64,000 nucleotides of DNA from DUPU01 sp050952465. Its GTDB lineage: Bacteria > Bacillota > Dehalobacteriia > Dehalobacteriales > Dehalobacteriaceae. The notes beneath the pieces are model-generated. The model did not search any database. It was not told where the DNA came from and saw only the letters and a program-made list of their open reading frames with translations. Positions within the stretch are counted from its first letter, which is position 1. Each line of letters begins with the position of its first letter. This document shows positions 16,074 to 24,120 of the stretch, in pieces. Position numbers and translations under genes: made by a program. Where the stretch lies: positions 248,001 through 312,000 of the forward strand of contig JBMNKZ010000014.1 in assembly GCA_050952465.1 (NCBI GenBank), given 5' to 3'.

Positions 16074-16799
16074 CTAATCCCCTTTATTTAGAGATAAAAT
16101 TCCTGCTGGGCAGTTTTCTACACAAGTAGCACATTTAATGCAATTAATATTATCAAACTGGTTGTTAGCCGAGAAATCCAAGTAAGGGATTAATTGAAAA
16201 GGGCAGACGCGGGCACATTTACCGCATTGACGGCATTTCTCTTTACTTTCTATGGCAATCTTCTTTTCCGTCTTTTTTGCAACCCCGGTAACTCTGCCCA
16301 ACCCATGAGTTGCTATTTGAATGGAGCCCATGGGGCAGAATTGACACCAGGTTCTGGGAGTAAAGATTAGCCCAAAAATACTACCGATAATTAAAACCAC
16401 CAAATATGTGCCGACAAAAACAAACCCTAATTTGTCTAAGAAATCGAAAGTTCCCCATGCGTGAAAGGCATTTAATATCTTTCTGGAAAAGTTAAACATA
16501 AAGAAAATAAAAAACCCGATAATAAATACCTTTGATCTTAAAGCAGCAGGGATTTTTACATTACGACTGAAGGGCAGGAGAAACCTATCAAATAAACTTC
16601 CGTGGGGACAAATATTACCGCACCAGAACCTTCCTGTAAAAAAAGCGGTAATCATAAGTCCAGCCATAATCAATATCACTAGTAATCCAAGTTTCGGTTC
16701 CCATAGCCCCCCGATGGCCACCAACAAAGTAAAGATCCAGGCATTTTTTCTTAATACACTAAAGGTGCGGTTTGTTTTAATATAATAGTTCTTAGACAT
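16074..16799 (-). CDS. NapH/MauN-type membrane protein with 4Fe-4S clusters
   Basis: A 241-residue polytopic membrane protein with about four hydrophobic segments. Two Cys-Pro motifs face the membrane (FWCGNICPHG and WCQFCPMG). The C-terminus is a bacterial-ferredoxin pair of cluster motifs (CRQCGKCARVCP and CIKCATCVENCP). This is the layout of the NapH/NosR/CcoG-like family, which passes electrons from the quinone pool to a reductase or acts in metal-centre assembly. No partner reductase gene is adjacent, so the role is open. A CsoR-type operator in its promoter suggests control by copper or another thiol-reactive signal. The ATG at 16799 has AGGAGG rather far upstream (about 14 bases). Confidence 0.75.
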   Translation of the reverse strand: MSKNYYIKTNRTFSVLRKNAWIFTLLVAIGGLWEPKLGLLVILIMAGLMITAFFTGRFWCGNICPHGSLFDRFLLPFSRNVKIPAALRSKVFIIGFFIFFMFNFSRKILNAFHAWGTFDFLDKLGFVFVGTYLVVLIIGSIFGLIFTPRTWCQFCPMGSIQIATHGLGRVTGVAKKTEKKIAIESKEKCRQCGKCARVCPFQLIPYLDFSANNQFDNINCIKCATCVENCPAGILSLNKGD

Positions 16800-16844
16800 G
16801 CTGATTTTATTAACCTCCTGTGAAATAAATATTTGCTATACCCT

Positions 16845-16896
16845 GTACCCCCAAGGGGTACGGTTATAGTATAATTTATTCCGTTGGATTTGTAAA
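16845..16896 (-). promoter_or_regulatory. Promoter with a CsoR/RcnR-type G-tract operator
   Basis: On the minus strand TTTACA (16896-16891) and TATACT (16873-16868) are 17 bases apart. Just downstream, over the expected transcription start, is the 17-base palindrome GTACCCCTTGGGGGTAC (16861-16845). G-tract/C-tract palindromes of this TACCCC-GGGGTA form are typical operators of the CsoR/RcnR/CstR repressor family (copper, nickel, persulfide). No csoR gene is in the window. The operator call is by pattern only. Confidence 0.65.
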
Positions 16897-16909
16897 GGTT
16901 AATATTTTT

Positions 16910-18160
16910 TTAAATACTATCTAATACATCTTTTATATTATCTACTTTGACAGCACCATGGAGATACATTTGCTGAATTAATCTCTCTGCTGCCCCGCCG
17001 GTAAAATCTCTTTTACTGAACTCCTTTTGTTCTACAATAATTACTCTTTTATGATTTCTTTGTGCCTCAAAAACTTGCCTTAAATTTGCCAGATTACCTT
17101 CCCCAAAAGGAACAGGCAATACAATAATTAAATCTGCCCCCTGAATTAACTCTAAATTATTTTTTAGCGCCTCATCTGAGATAGGGGCAAAAGGTGCTTC
17201 CTCGGAAACTGCCGCCCCGATTTCCTTCACCTTTTTCCAGTCGGAATCTCCGACATTTAAAACTCCACAGCTGATTTGATATCCGTATTGGTGAAGCTGC
17301 TCCATTAAATAAACGCCGCTGCCTCCGCCGCACAATAAATGAATTTTTATCTTTTCCGCTTTTTCTTTTCTCCTTTTCTCCTTGCTTAAAGGAACAATAT
17401 TTAATTTTCCCGTAATCTCGTTGGTGGAAACAGCTACTTCGATATGATAGATCTCACGAATGTTTTCTATGGTTAAAACTTCACCGGGATTACCATAAGC
17501 CATAATTTTACCTTTACTTAACAGGATAATTTTTTCACTGAATTGAGCTGCCAGATTAAGGTCATGTAATACGGCAATTATCGTTATGTCTTTGATCCGA
17601 TTCAGGTCTTCGACTAACTCCAATAGTTCAAACTGATGTTGAATATCTAAATGGGAAGTGGGCTCATCCAAAAGCAGAACTTTCGGCTCCTGGGCCAGGG
17701 CTCTTGCCACGATTACTCTCTGCCTCTCCCCGCCGCTTAACTCATTAATATTCCGTTCCCTTAAATGCCATACATTGGTAAGTTCCATTGCCCACTGGAC
17801 AATTTCCAGATCTTCTTCACTATCACCCTGAAACCTTTTTTGGTGAGGCATCCGGCCCATCAAAACAGTTTCCATCACAGAAAAGGCAAAATCAACCCCC
17901 GTATCCTGAGGAACTACCGCCATGTTTTGGGCTAACTTTTTCTTCTTGATCTTAAAGACATCCTGGTTCTCCAAAAGAACCATGCCCGCCTGTGGGACAA
18001 GTTCAGCACATATATTTTTTAACAAAGTGGATTTACCTGAACCATTAGGTCCAATAATACTAATAAAACTTCCCTTATTTATTTCAAAATTTAGTTGTTC
18101 TAAAATACTGCCATTTCCATAGCCGAAGGTAAGATCTTTTGCCTCAATTGACCGCTCCAC
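16910..18160 (-). CDS. btuD: Cobalamin/Fe-siderophore-type ABC transporter ATPase with extra C-terminal domain
   Basis: Residues 1-250 form an ABC ATPase of the FecE/BtuD type: Walker A GPNGSGKST near 36-44, signature LSGGERQRV, Walker B VLLLDEPTSHLD and an H-loop HDLN. About 160 further residues follow, beginning at KIHLLCGGGSG, with a Rossmann-like glycine loop and alternating hydrophobic strands. I do not recognise this extra domain beyond knowing that similar ATPases in Firmicutes carry one; the total length of 416 is far above the usual 255-270. The gene is last in cbiZ-btuF-btuC-btuD behind a cobalamin riboswitch, so the cargo is probably a corrinoid. The gap to btuC is 11 bases. Confidence 0.85.
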   Translation of the reverse strand: MERSIEAKDLTFGYGNGSILEQLNFEINKGSFISIIGPNGSGKSTLLKNICAELVPQAGMVLLENQDVFKIKKKKLAQNMAVVPQDTGVDFAFSVMETVLMGRMPHQKRFQGDSEEDLEIVQWAMELTNVWHLRERNINELSGGERQRVIVARALAQEPKVLLLDEPTSHLDIQHQFELLELVEDLNRIKDITIIAVLHDLNLAAQFSEKIILLSKGKIMAYGNPGEVLTIENIREIYHIEVAVSTNEITGKLNIVPLSKEKRRKEKAEKIKIHLLCGGGSGVYLMEQLHQYGYQISCGVLNVGDSDWKKVKEIGAAVSEEAPFAPISDEALKNNLELIQGADLIIVLPVPFGEGNLANLRQVFEAQRNHKRVIIVEQKEFSKRDFTGGAAERLIQQMYLHGAVKVDNIKDVLDSI

Positions 18161-18171
18161 TTCATCTCCCC

Positions 18172-19233
18172 CTAAAAGATACTGTCCTTCTTTTTCTTAA
18201 GTAAATAAATAAAAAACGGTCCGCCGAACATAGCAGTGATAACTCCAATGGGAATTTCCATCGGGGCAAAAAAGGTTCGGGCAAAGGTATCAGTTAGCAC
18301 CATAAAAATTCCCCCAACTAAAAAAGCCATGGGAAGCAGGATCCGATGGTCAGGCCCCACCATCATGCGCACAATGTGAGGAATGATTAGACCGACAAAG
18401 CCAATAATGCCGCAAACAGAAACAGCACCCGCAATAGTTAGGGATGCTAGAATCAGCAAAACGATTTTTAACCTTTCCAGATCAATACCCAAATGGTGTG
18501 CGGTACTGTCTCCAAAAACCATGGCATTTAGTTCTTTGGCAAAAAAGATTAGAAGAATTACTCCTAAGAGAATCAAAGGTACAGCAATCCCCACTTTTCC
18601 CCAGGTAGTATTTTGGAAGCTTCCCATGAGCCAAAAATAAACTTTCTCCATTTGATCTGTATTAAGTACCATTAAAAAGGAGATCATAGCCTGCATAAAA
18701 GAACTGAGAGCAATCCCCGCAAGTAACAAGGTATGAACCACGACCTTATTTCCCATCCGCCCCAAAGCATATACAAGCCAAGTGGTAAGGAGAGCACTAA
18801 AAAAACTAAATGTGGGAATCTTCATCATGCCCAGAGAATCCCCTATTCCTGTCACGATGACGATCGTTGCTCCTAAAGCTGCCCCGGAAGATACCCCAAT
18901 GACGGAGGGATCAGCCATAGGGTTTTTGAAAAACCCTTGAAAAGTGGCTCCCACAACACCTAAAGCACCACCGACCAACCCGGCCAAAATTACTCTGGGC
19001 ATCCTGAGAGACCAGATAATTGTCCGGTGCACTTCAGAGTATTTGTCAATATCAATCCACTGCTGAAGAAAAGGGATTTTACCAAAAATAATCCCCGCTG
19101 CATCTTTAAATGAAATATCCGCCGGGCCAATAGTTGTGGTATAAACGCTAATCACTACTAAGGCGATACTGGTCATTAACAACATTTTTCTCCAGCGTTT
19201 TCTTTTCTCGATAAAATCCATGTTCGTCTCCAT
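18172..19233 (-). CDS. btuC: Corrinoid ABC transporter permease (FecCD/BtuC family)
   Basis: The 353-residue polytopic protein belongs to the FecCD family, with about ten membrane segments after a short basic N-terminus. Family landmarks are visible: LRMPRVILAGLVGGALGVVGATFQGFFKNPMADP split across segments two and three (SLRMPR and NPMADPSVIG), and near the end GFVGLIIPHIVRM, the coupling helix that meets the ATPase. It forms a dimer for import of cobalamin, cobinamide or a metal chelate. Position between btuF and btuD and the upstream cobalamin riboswitch point to corrinoid. The gap to btuF is 19 bases. Confidence 0.9.
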   Translation of the reverse strand: METNMDFIEKRKRWRKMLLMTSIALVVISVYTTTIGPADISFKDAAGIIFGKIPFLQQWIDIDKYSEVHRTIIWSLRMPRVILAGLVGGALGVVGATFQGFFKNPMADPSVIGVSSGAALGATIVIVTGIGDSLGMMKIPTFSFFSALLTTWLVYALGRMGNKVVVHTLLLAGIALSSFMQAMISFLMVLNTDQMEKVYFWLMGSFQNTTWGKVGIAVPLILLGVILLIFFAKELNAMVFGDSTAHHLGIDLERLKIVLLILASLTIAGAVSVCGIIGFVGLIIPHIVRMMVGPDHRILLPMAFLVGGIFMVLTDTFARTFFAPMEIPIGVITAMFGGPFFIYLLKKKKDSIF

Positions 19234-19252
19234 TAAAGCAGTAAATTGTTAC

Positions 19253-20170
19253 TTACTCAAAGATTTCCGGATGAATTATCTTGGCCATTTCTTCCAAACC
19301 CTGAATCACTCTGGGGCCGGCCCTACTGATTAAGTTATCATCAATGTTAAATACTTTATTATTCTTGACAGCACTTAAGACGTGATAACCATTCCTATTT
19401 ATGATATCATCAGGTGTATGACTGTGAGTATTAATTATATAAATATCCGGATTAGCTTCCAGTAGTTTTTCCATACTGAAGGTATAGTACCTTTCACTGT
19501 TATCAGACGCGACATTGTTCCCACCGGCATCTACGATGATATTATGGATGAAGCTGCCGCTTCCTGCCGACATTAATGGATCATCCCACACCTCGAAAAA
19601 AACCTTGGGCTGAGGCCGTTCCTTCACCTTAGCTGTAATATCTGCCAATCTCTCTTCCATGTCTATCGCTATCTCTTCTGCTGCCTCTTCCTTTCCGGTA
19701 ATCTTACCGGTTATTAAAATATTCTCGATAACCTGCTCAATATTATCAGCATCCAAAACAGCTACTTTAATATTTAATTCTTCTAATTTTTTAATTAATT
19801 CTTCCTGTACCCCTGCGGACGCAAATACAATATCCGGATTCTTCGCTACAATAACTTCTACATTTGGGTCTTCAAATCCTCCCACTTTCTCCTTTGTTTG
19901 AGCATCTTCAGGATAGTCACAATAATCAGAAACACCAATAATTTCCTCATTCAGGCCTATAGCAAAAAGTATTTCTGTAATCGCCGGTGCAATAGAGATG
20001 ATTTTCTTTGGGTACTCTTCAATTATTACCTCTCTCCCTTGACTGTCGGTAATTGTTTTGGCTTCTGTCCCCACTTCGGTTTCATTTTCACCTTGATTAT
20101 TCGATGCGCAGCCTAACGTAAAACTTAAGATCAACAGCATCATTATTAGAAGCACTATAGATTTTTTCAT
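19253..20170 (-). CDS. btuF: Corrinoid-binding lipoprotein (BtuF-like, periplasmic-binding family 2)
   Basis: A 305-residue extracytoplasmic binding protein. The N-terminus is a lipoprotein signal with the lipobox LGC at Cys21, followed by an acidic linker. The body shows the TroA/BtuF fold: RIVSIAPAITEILFAIGL-type opening (KIISIAPAITEIL), then CDYP, and VGGFEDPNVEVIVAKNPD. The family binds cobalamin, cobinamide or ferric siderophores. The riboswitch and cbiZ upstream make corrinoid the probable ligand. Being a lipoprotein fits a single-membrane cell. Confidence 0.88.
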   Translation of the reverse strand: MKKSIVLLIMMLLILSFTLGCASNNQGENETEVGTEAKTITDSQGREVIIEEYPKKIISIAPAITEILFAIGLNEEIIGVSDYCDYPEDAQTKEKVGGFEDPNVEVIVAKNPDIVFASAGVQEELIKKLEELNIKVAVLDADNIEQVIENILITGKITGKEEAAEEIAIDMEERLADITAKVKERPQPKVFFEVWDDPLMSAGSGSFIHNIIVDAGGNNVASDNSERYYTFSMEKLLEANPDIYIINTHSHTPDDIINRNGYHVLSAVKNNKVFNIDDNLISRAGPRVIQGLEEMAKIIHPEIFE

Positions 20171-20189
20171 TGGTTTTCCCCTCCAATAT

Positions 20190-20906
20190 TCATTGATGAT
20201 TCTTTTCTTGTTCTTTGAATTTCAGATAACGTCTCACAGCCTCAGTAACAGATTTCCGCACAGTGCGGCCAATCATTCCCCCTACTTCGGTGGCTGTCCC
20301 AGCATAGGGGAGTTTTTCCCCCTTACCGGTAACAGCAACGACCAGGGCATCAGTAGATGTGCCGGAAGCAAGTTCTCCAGTAAACACATCTTTTATCTTT
20401 AAATCATTTAGAGCCATAGTTTTTCCTTCCGTAGCCGTGATCACCGCATTTACCATTGCTCCGTCGGTTAAATTTCCATCAACCAAAAGAATTATGTTAA
20501 TTGTTCCCGCTCCAATAAAGGTAAATGCAGGCGGGGTTCCCCCAGCCGCCATGGCATTGCTTGTCCCTGCTGTGGCTATTGCGGTAACGGATAATTGACC
20601 ACTCTTTTCAAATTCCACCGCCGCGTCTTTGACATGAGCCGCAGTCATCATACCCACACAGGCATCCGGATTAAGTCCAATTTCTGTAATCCCCTTAATC
20701 AGATCTTCCCTGGGGTCATCACCATCGTACCCCTTGTCAACCTGCTGGTTCACTACATAGCAAGGGCTATTAAACCCTCCTCCCCAAACTGACGAATCTA
20801 AAGTAAAAAGTTCTTTCTTAGAGGCAAGTACCAAAATTCTATTCTTTTCGAATAATCTAACTCCCGGTACCGGTATATCAAAATCGGCAATTCCCATAAA
20901 TTTCAC
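20190..20906 (-). CDS. cbiZ: Adenosylcobinamide amidohydrolase
   Basis: The 238-residue protein matches the CbiZ family: an early SSVWGGG motif (residues about 38-44), then the NQQVDKGYD and DPREDL segments, GMMTAA and the TAGTSNAMAAGG run. CbiZ cleaves the amide bond joining the aminopropanol arm to the corrin ring, giving adenosylcobyric acid, and so lets cells remodel scavenged corrinoids. It is first in the transporter operon, 19 bases before btuF, behind the cobalamin riboswitch. This suggests the imported corrinoids are rebuilt with a different lower ligand. Confidence 0.9.
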   Translation of the reverse strand: MKFMGIADFDIPVPGVRLFEKNRILVLASKKELFTLDSSVWGGGFNSPCYVVNQQVDKGYDGDDPREDLIKGITEIGLNPDACVGMMTAAHVKDAAVEFEKSGQLSVTAIATAGTSNAMAAGGTPPAFTFIGAGTINIILLVDGNLTDGAMVNAVITATEGKTMALNDLKIKDVFTGELASGTSTDALVVAVTGKGEKLPYAGTATEVGGMIGRTVRKSVTEAVRRYLKFKEQEKNHQ

Positions 20907-20948
20907 CTACTTTAAAGCCTTACTAGTACCTTGTAACATCTAAATGTT

Positions 20949-21021
20949 GTCATTCTGAGCGTAGCAAAGAATCCTGATAGGCAAGAATAGGCAAAGGTTC
21001 TTCGCTGGCGCTCAGGATGAC
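20949..21021. repeat. Inverted repeat of the GTCATTCTGAGCG type
   Basis: GTCATTCTGAGCG at 20949-20961 and CGCTCAGGATGAC at 21009-21021 form 13-bp arms with one mismatch, with a second inner match (AAAGAATCCT against AGGTTCTT). This motif is a common dispersed repeat in several Firmicutes genomes. It lies between the riboswitch terminator and the cbiZ start, so it is transcribed into the cbiZ leader. Confidence 0.6.
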
Positions 21022-21077
21022 ATGTAAAGCTGTTATAAAAGTTTTAGAGGTGAAGGTACTAGTCACCTTTGATTTTT

Positions 21078-21111
21078 AAAAAAATTACAGCCCGGCCCGA
21101 TCAGGCCGGGC
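21078..21111 (-). terminator. Terminator of the cobalamin riboswitch expression platform
   Basis: On the minus strand GCCCGGCC and GGCCGGGC (21111-21090) form a very stable stem with a short loop, followed by TGTAATTTTTTT. It lies between the cobalamin aptamer and cbiZ, as expected for B12-induced termination. A second hairpin (AACCTCATTT / AAATGAGGTT) at 21145-21175 just upstream may be part of the switch. Confidence 0.85.
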
Positions 21112-21233
21112 AAAAGAAAGGAGTTGTTATGGCTTAAAAATTAAAACCTCATTTCCCTTATAAGAAAATGAGGTTAAACATTACCGTAATCAGCGTACCC
21201 CTTTTCCAGCGAAAGGCAAAGACACTTAGCATA

Positions 21234-21396
21234 TTAGGCAGGTCTCCTGACTCACTTATCATCGCTTCGCCTTCCCTTCCCAGGTGTAAAACCCAGTGGT
21301 TCCGAAAGCAAAACTCCTCGTTTACAGTGGCGCGACCGTCCAGGACTTTCACCTGGTTCCCTTTTAACCCTTGACTAAAGTATCAAGAGCACCTAA
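21234..21396 (-). ncRNA. Cobalamin riboswitch
   Basis: On the minus strand the conserved core is seen in order: AAAAGGGAACCAGGTGAAAG (from about 21366), then TCCTGGACGGTCGCGCCACTG, and the AAGTGAGTCAGGAGACCTGCC 3' part. The block at 21347-21327 and that at 21260-21240 correspond to the B12-box. The closing helix is TTAGG (21396-21392) with CCTAA (21238-21234). It controls the cbiZ-btuF-btuC-btuD operon. Outer boundaries are approximate. Confidence 0.93.
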
Positions 21397-21682
21397 ATCC
21401 ACTATTTAGTTTCTCAATCAATACTAACACATTTTGGAATAAAATACAATACACAGATAATAAGGCAAATTAAAAGATGACAATAAGTTAGAATAATACT
21501 ATGATTAAAACTCAGAAATGCAGCAATCTTTTTAAGAAGTTGCTTGTGTAGCGATAAATTTAAGTAATGATCTTCTTTAATAATGAATAGTCTTGCTAAA
21601 CAGTACTTCCAATAACCAATTTTTGATATCTATTTGATTGATTACACATTACAAAAGCCTACTTAACTGTTAGCTCCTCTTT
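21397..21682. other. Gene-free region upstream of the cobalamin leader
   Basis: This AT-rich stretch separates the end of the ureide locus from the cobalamin riboswitch. It should contain the promoter for the corrinoid operon, but I could not single out a convincing -35/-10 pair. No open frame with a ribosome-binding site was seen. Confidence 0.4.
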
Positions 21683-23149
21683 TTATAGTTTAAAAAGGCC
21701 ATTTTCTTTAGCTACACCCCAAACCTTATCAAATGCAGGTATAGCATTCTTAATAATTTCTGCTTCGTTTATATTCTTAAACTTTCCATTCTCTATTATA
21801 ACTTGACCATCAATAATAACTGTCTCAATATCCTTTTGACTAGATAAATAAACAGCTTTTCTTAGCGGATCTAATACAGGTGCATTGTGTAACCCAGATA
21901 GGTTAACTACTATTAAGTCAGCTTTTGCTCCAGGACTAATTCTTCCCAGATCCGAACGGTTTAAGGCTTTTGCACCATTAAGTGTTCCATATTTTATCAT
22001 ATTATGGGCGGTCGCAACATAAGGATCTTTCTCGACTACTTTAGATAAAAATGCTCCGGTTCTAAGTTCGATTAGGTAATCCACAGAGAAAGAATCTGTT
22101 CCTACACCTACGTTAACTCCTTCTTCTATGTAATGCTTCAGTGGAAGAAAGATACCTCCTTTGGCAAATGATGTTGTACAATGAACTATCGTAGTATCTG
22201 TTTTCTTGAGCAATGCTCTATCGCTTCTATTTGTATAAACACCATGGGCTGCAATTAAATCAGATCCTAATAGTTTCACATCTTGTAAATATTCTACAGG
22301 TGTCATATTATACTTTTCTCTTATGTGATTCATTTCTGGTACACCTTGGGCTAAATGAATTGTAATATTTGAACCCAATTTATCAGCAGTCTCTCGCGTT
22401 GCCCGTAATAATTCAAGGTTACATGTATCTGTAGCATGGGGTGCTAATATTGTCTTGATCCTTCCATTAGCAGCACCATCATATTTCTTATGTAATTCAA
22501 TTGCACATTCTAACCCCTCAAACGGCTTGCTATTATTTTCATCATATACCACTTTTCCATTATGGTAGAAAGGCATCCGTCCAACGCTACAATATGACCT
22601 ACCTACATAAGTGCGTGCACCAAATTCTAAAGCTGCCTCAGCAAACAATTCTGCACCGAGACTACACATCTCAACTATAGTTGTTGATCCACCTTTTATA
22701 AGTCCTAGTAGTGCCAATCTAACTAACGCTGATTTTTCGTCTTCTGACAGTACACCTTTAAATTTGTTTTTGTTCCCATCAAACCCACCTAAAATATTGC
22801 CTAACGGGAAAAATATTGAGTATAAGAATACTGTGTCAAGTTCTATAGGAATATTAGAATCTATTCCACCATCATATGGTGGATAAAGATCTACTGTAGT
22901 ACCATGCAAAGAAGCATCAGAATGAGTATGCAAGTTTATAAATCCAGGCATTACAATCCCAGAAGTTGCATCAATTTCAACATCTACGTTTCCTTTAAAC
23001 CTCCCCGGAACAATCTCATGAATTTCATCTCCTACTATAACTACGTCATGGTCTTTTAGAATGTTGAGTTTATCTTCAGAATAGGTTAAAACCCAGCCTC
23101 CACGTACGACAGTTATAGCATTCTTGTTTTTATTGGATTCAAAAGTCAT
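21683..23149 (-). CDS. TRZ/ATZ-type metal-dependent amidohydrolase (copy A)
   Basis: The 488-residue protein is a subtype III amidohydrolase (cytosine deaminase / SAH deaminase / chlorohydrolase group). Metal motifs are HTH in FINLHTHSDAS near residue 73, HLAQ in ITIHLAQGVPEM, AAHGVY and the catalytic aspartate in VGVGTDSFS. Members deaminate or dechlorinate purines, pyrimidines and s-triazines; the substrate cannot be told. It is last in the large minus-strand ureide locus. A second copy at 56621-58087 is the same length and nearly identical in most segments, and the shared AATGGAGGTATTATA leader shows a recent duplication. An unusual stretch TTVDLYPPY after the first HTH is shared by both. 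Confidence 0.85.
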   Translation of the reverse strand: MTFESNKNKNAITVVRGGWVLTYSEDKLNILKDHDVVIVGDEIHEIVPGRFKGNVDVEIDATSGIVMPGFINLHTHSDASLHGTTVDLYPPYDGGIDSNIPIELDTVFLYSIFFPLGNILGGFDGNKNKFKGVLSEDEKSALVRLALLGLIKGGSTTIVEMCSLGAELFAEAALEFGARTYVGRSYCSVGRMPFYHNGKVVYDENNSKPFEGLECAIELHKKYDGAANGRIKTILAPHATDTCNLELLRATRETADKLGSNITIHLAQGVPEMNHIREKYNMTPVEYLQDVKLLGSDLIAAHGVYTNRSDRALLKKTDTTIVHCTTSFAKGGIFLPLKHYIEEGVNVGVGTDSFSVDYLIELRTGAFLSKVVEKDPYVATAHNMIKYGTLNGAKALNRSDLGRISPGAKADLIVVNLSGLHNAPVLDPLRKAVYLSSQKDIETVIIDGQVIIENGKFKNINEAEIIKNAIPAFDKVWGVAKENGLFKL

Positions 23150-23184
23150 TATAATACCTCCATTTCATTTTTGATAATCACACA

Positions 23185-24030
23185 TTAAATTTTAGACGCA
23201 TTTTTTAATCTTACTTCACACACTCCTGAAGCTTTTTCCGCCTTACATTTGGGACACTGATGAATGGGTTCAATAGGTGGTTCCCCTTTTATCGATAATA
23301 CTAGTTCCCATGCTTCCTTAATATTATTTTCTTTACCTTTTAACATCAAAGTAACTGCCCCAACTCCCGTGCCAACTCCACTCATATCAACAGGAATAGC
23401 CGTTGTGCCAGTCAACAATTTAAGAGCTTCTATCTCTGTAATTACTTTTCCATGCATCGGTAACATTCCACTCGTTCCATGACTCATTTCTGCGGTAATT
23501 TTTTCCAACCCGATCTCGGTACAAACCTCATTAATTTTAATAGGTGCAGTTTTATTTAATGTCATAGGGATGACTAAGCGAATCCCTTTAGCTAAAACAA
23601 AAGATAAAATGGTACCAAACTCTCCCCCATTTGGTTCACCTACTAAGAGCCCAGCTTGCTTATCTACATCTATAACATTTCCACTTTTAATTATTACATC
23701 GTTATCTGTCATAGATTTTATATAGTGCAATAAATTCTGTTCAGGAAAATTGAGATATTTCTCTTCACCTTTTACAAAGACTACTTCAGAATGAAGTTGA
23801 CTAAAATTCGTTTTGCAAAAGCCTGACGCAAAAATAAAGCCGCAACAATAGCTTCCTTTATTAATTGTTTTCCCGCTCATCTCCTCATAAACATACCCAT
23901 TGGTAGTACAAAGAGGTAGCCCAATAATTCCTTCTTTAAACGCCCTTTGTACCTCTGGCAATTTACAAACCCCTTTTGCTATCAACCTTTTTGATTCACT
24001 GGGAGTTAGAGTTATAATTATTTTTTTAAT
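23185..24030 (-). CDS. Unrecognised protein with terminal Cys motif; probable ATT start
   Basis: I do not recognise this family. From a TTG at 23985 it would be 266 residues, but no ribosome-binding site suits that codon. The frame stays open upstream and an ATT at 24030, ten bases after AAAGGGA, would give MKKIIITLTPSESKRLIAKG, a natural-looking beginning; ATT starts are rare but known (infC). The protein has conserved-looking glycine stretches (EPNGGEFGTILSFVLAKG, SHGTSGM, GVGTGVGAV), a CCGFIF segment and a C-terminal HQCPKCKAEKASGVCEV cysteine cluster that could bind metal. There is no signal peptide. It lies 35 bases upstream of amidohydrolase copy A and about 90 bases after the allantoinase gene, so a role in the ureide pathway is likely. 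Confidence 0.6.
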   Translation of the reverse strand: MKKIIITLTPSESKRLIAKGVCKLPEVQRAFKEGIIGLPLCTTNGYVYEEMSGKTINKGSYCCGFIFASGFCKTNFSQLHSEVVFVKGEEKYLNFPEQNLLHYIKSMTDNDVIIKSGNVIDVDKQAGLLVGEPNGGEFGTILSFVLAKGIRLVIPMTLNKTAPIKINEVCTEIGLEKITAEMSHGTSGMLPMHGKVITEIEALKLLTGTTAIPVDMSGVGTGVGAVTLMLKGKENNIKEAWELVLSIKGEPPIEPIHQCPKCKAEKASGVCEVRLKNASKI

Positions 24031-24120
24031 TATACTATCATCCCTTTCATTGTACCCAAGGTTTTTTTGATCCTAAGTCGCTACCACCAATTATGATTAC
24101 GATTACATTCTGTCGATTTT

